From NCBI GenBank assembly GCA_945902915.1, contig CAMDNJ010000012.1, positions 1 to 38,764 of the forward strand: a DNA stretch of 38,764 nucleotides, in the 5' to 3' direction. Position numbers and translations under genes: made by a program. The first letter of the stretch is position 1. Each line of letters opens with the position of its first letter. This DNA is from Crenothrix polyspora (GTDB lineage: Bacteria; Pseudomonadota; Gammaproteobacteria; Methylococcales; Methylomonadaceae). The notes under the pieces were generated by a model, which made no database searches, was not told the origin of the DNA, and was given only the letters and a program-made list of their open reading frames with translations. This document shows positions 38,147 to 38,764 of the stretch, piece after piece.

Positions 38147-38764
38147 AACAGTCTATTTAAACGGCGACTATATTCCCCTGAATGAAGCAAAAGTTTCAGT
38201 TTTAGATCGTGGCTTCTTGTTTGGCGATGGCATTTATGAAGTCATTCCCTCTTATTCCGGCCATCTATTTCATTTCCAAGATCATTTGCAGCGCTTAGAA
38301 AATAGCCTAGCAGGCATAAGACTTGCCAATCCTCACACGCGTGAACAATGGTTAAATATTCTGACGCCATTGTTAGATCCACAATTCGATCAGTATATTT
38401 ATCTACAAATTACCCGTGGTGTTGCCTCAAAAAGAGACCATGGCTTTCCTGAGAACATAGCCGCGACCGTTTTTGCCATGTGCTCAAATATCATACCGTT
38501 TGCCGGTTTAAATAATGGCATAAAAGCAATCAGCGTAGATGATAGTCGTTGGCAATTTTGCAATATTAAAGCGATCACTCTTCTAGGGAATATCTTGCAC
38601 AGACAAGAAGCGATAGACAATGGCTGTGCAGAAGCATTATTGGTAAAAGAAGGTTATGTTGTTGAAGGTGCGGCGAGTAACGTATTTGCAGTCATTGATG
38701 GCGTTCTAACTACGCCCGCTAAAAGCAATAGCATTCTACCTGGCATAACCCGAGATGTTATTTT
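38136..38764 (+). CDS. dat: Class IV (D-amino acid type) aminotransferase, partial
   Basis: A PLP-dependent fold-type IV aminotransferase, cut by the window end after about 209 codons; it is absent from the ORF track because no stop is reached. It begins MENKTVYLNGDYIPLNEAKV, followed by SVLDRGFLFGDGIYEVIPSY, ITRGVASKRDHGFP, the PLP-lysine segment NIKAITLLGNILHRQEA, and EGAASNVFAV. The pattern fits D-alanine aminotransferase better than IlvE, and the position after dacA suits D-amino acid recycling. GGAG lies 10 nt before the ATG. Confidence 0.9.
   Translation, partial: MENKTVYLNGDYIPLNEAKVSVLDRGFLFGDGIYEVIPSYSGHLFHFQDHLQRLENSLAGIRLANPHTREQWLNILTPLLDPQFDQYIYLQITRGVASKRDHGFPENIAATVFAMCSNIIPFAGLNNGIKAISVDDSRWQFCNIKAITLLGNILHRQEAIDNGCAEALLVKEGYVVEGAASNVFAVIDGVLTTPAKSNSILPGITRDVI

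Overview
The window reads as chromosomal DNA of a gammaproteobacterium, most likely an AT-rich type I methanotroph or related methylotroph (Methylococcales-like). The evidence is a complete NAD-linked, molybdenum/tungsten formate dehydrogenase operon (fdsG-fdsB-fdsA-fdhD-fdsD), gammaproteobacterial versions of cmoB, hslO, msrA, yrdA, hemB and the mre/mrd cell-shape cluster, and many short intergenic palindromic repeats. The taxonomic call is inference; no rRNA or methane monooxygenase gene is present.

Layout. (1) 140-3501, minus strand: the tightly packed dTDP-L-rhamnose operon rfbA-rfbC-rfbD-rfbB, with overlapping stop and start codons. (2) 3640-4575, plus: an unassigned protein with a possible hot-dog fold. 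(3) 4690-5913, minus: aspartate kinase lysC. (4) 6191-7789: msrA (minus) diverging from hslO/Hsp33 (plus), two oxidative protein-damage functions; a heptanucleotide tandem array lies just behind msrA. (5) 7790-8945: a 0.5-kb gap with clustered palindromes and a strong sigma-70-type promoter driving a small fibronectin-III-like protein. (6) 8997-12281, minus: a YgjP-type metallohydrolase gene followed by an MgtA-type Mg2+ ATPase; a gamma-carbonic-anhydrase-like gene (yrdA) diverges from them. (7) 13141-14972, minus: hemB-aroE, coupled by an ATGA overlap. (8) 15125-17069, plus: an MlaC-like periplasmic lipid-binding protein, three adjacent palindromic repeat elements, then cmoB. (9) 17208-18019, plus: a ComEA-like helix-hairpin-helix protein and a small secreted hypothetical. 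(10) 18067-24048, minus: the formate dehydrogenase operon, with a possible operator at its predicted start; selO diverges from it. (11) 25910-26686: a 0.78-kb non-coding stretch with several hairpins, some mutually exclusive, plus two palindromic repeats. (12) 26687-29877, minus: gatC-gatA-gatB, the tRNA-dependent amidotransferase. (13) 30151-38764, plus: mreB-mreC-mreD-mrdA-rodA, then rlpA, dacA and a D-amino-acid-type aminotransferase cut by the window edge; together these build and trim the lateral cell wall.

Most genes are conserved housekeeping genes. I see no phage, insertion sequence with a transposase, CRISPR array or obvious new defence system. The observations most worth following are: mreC appears to begin at an ATA codon; the stop codon of the mlaC-like gene lies inside a palindromic repeat; several unrelated intergenic palindrome families sit in one 39-kb window; the fds operon has a near-perfect 18-bp palindrome at its predicted transcription start; and the structured non-coding stretch between selO and gatB may be an RNA or the relic of an element.
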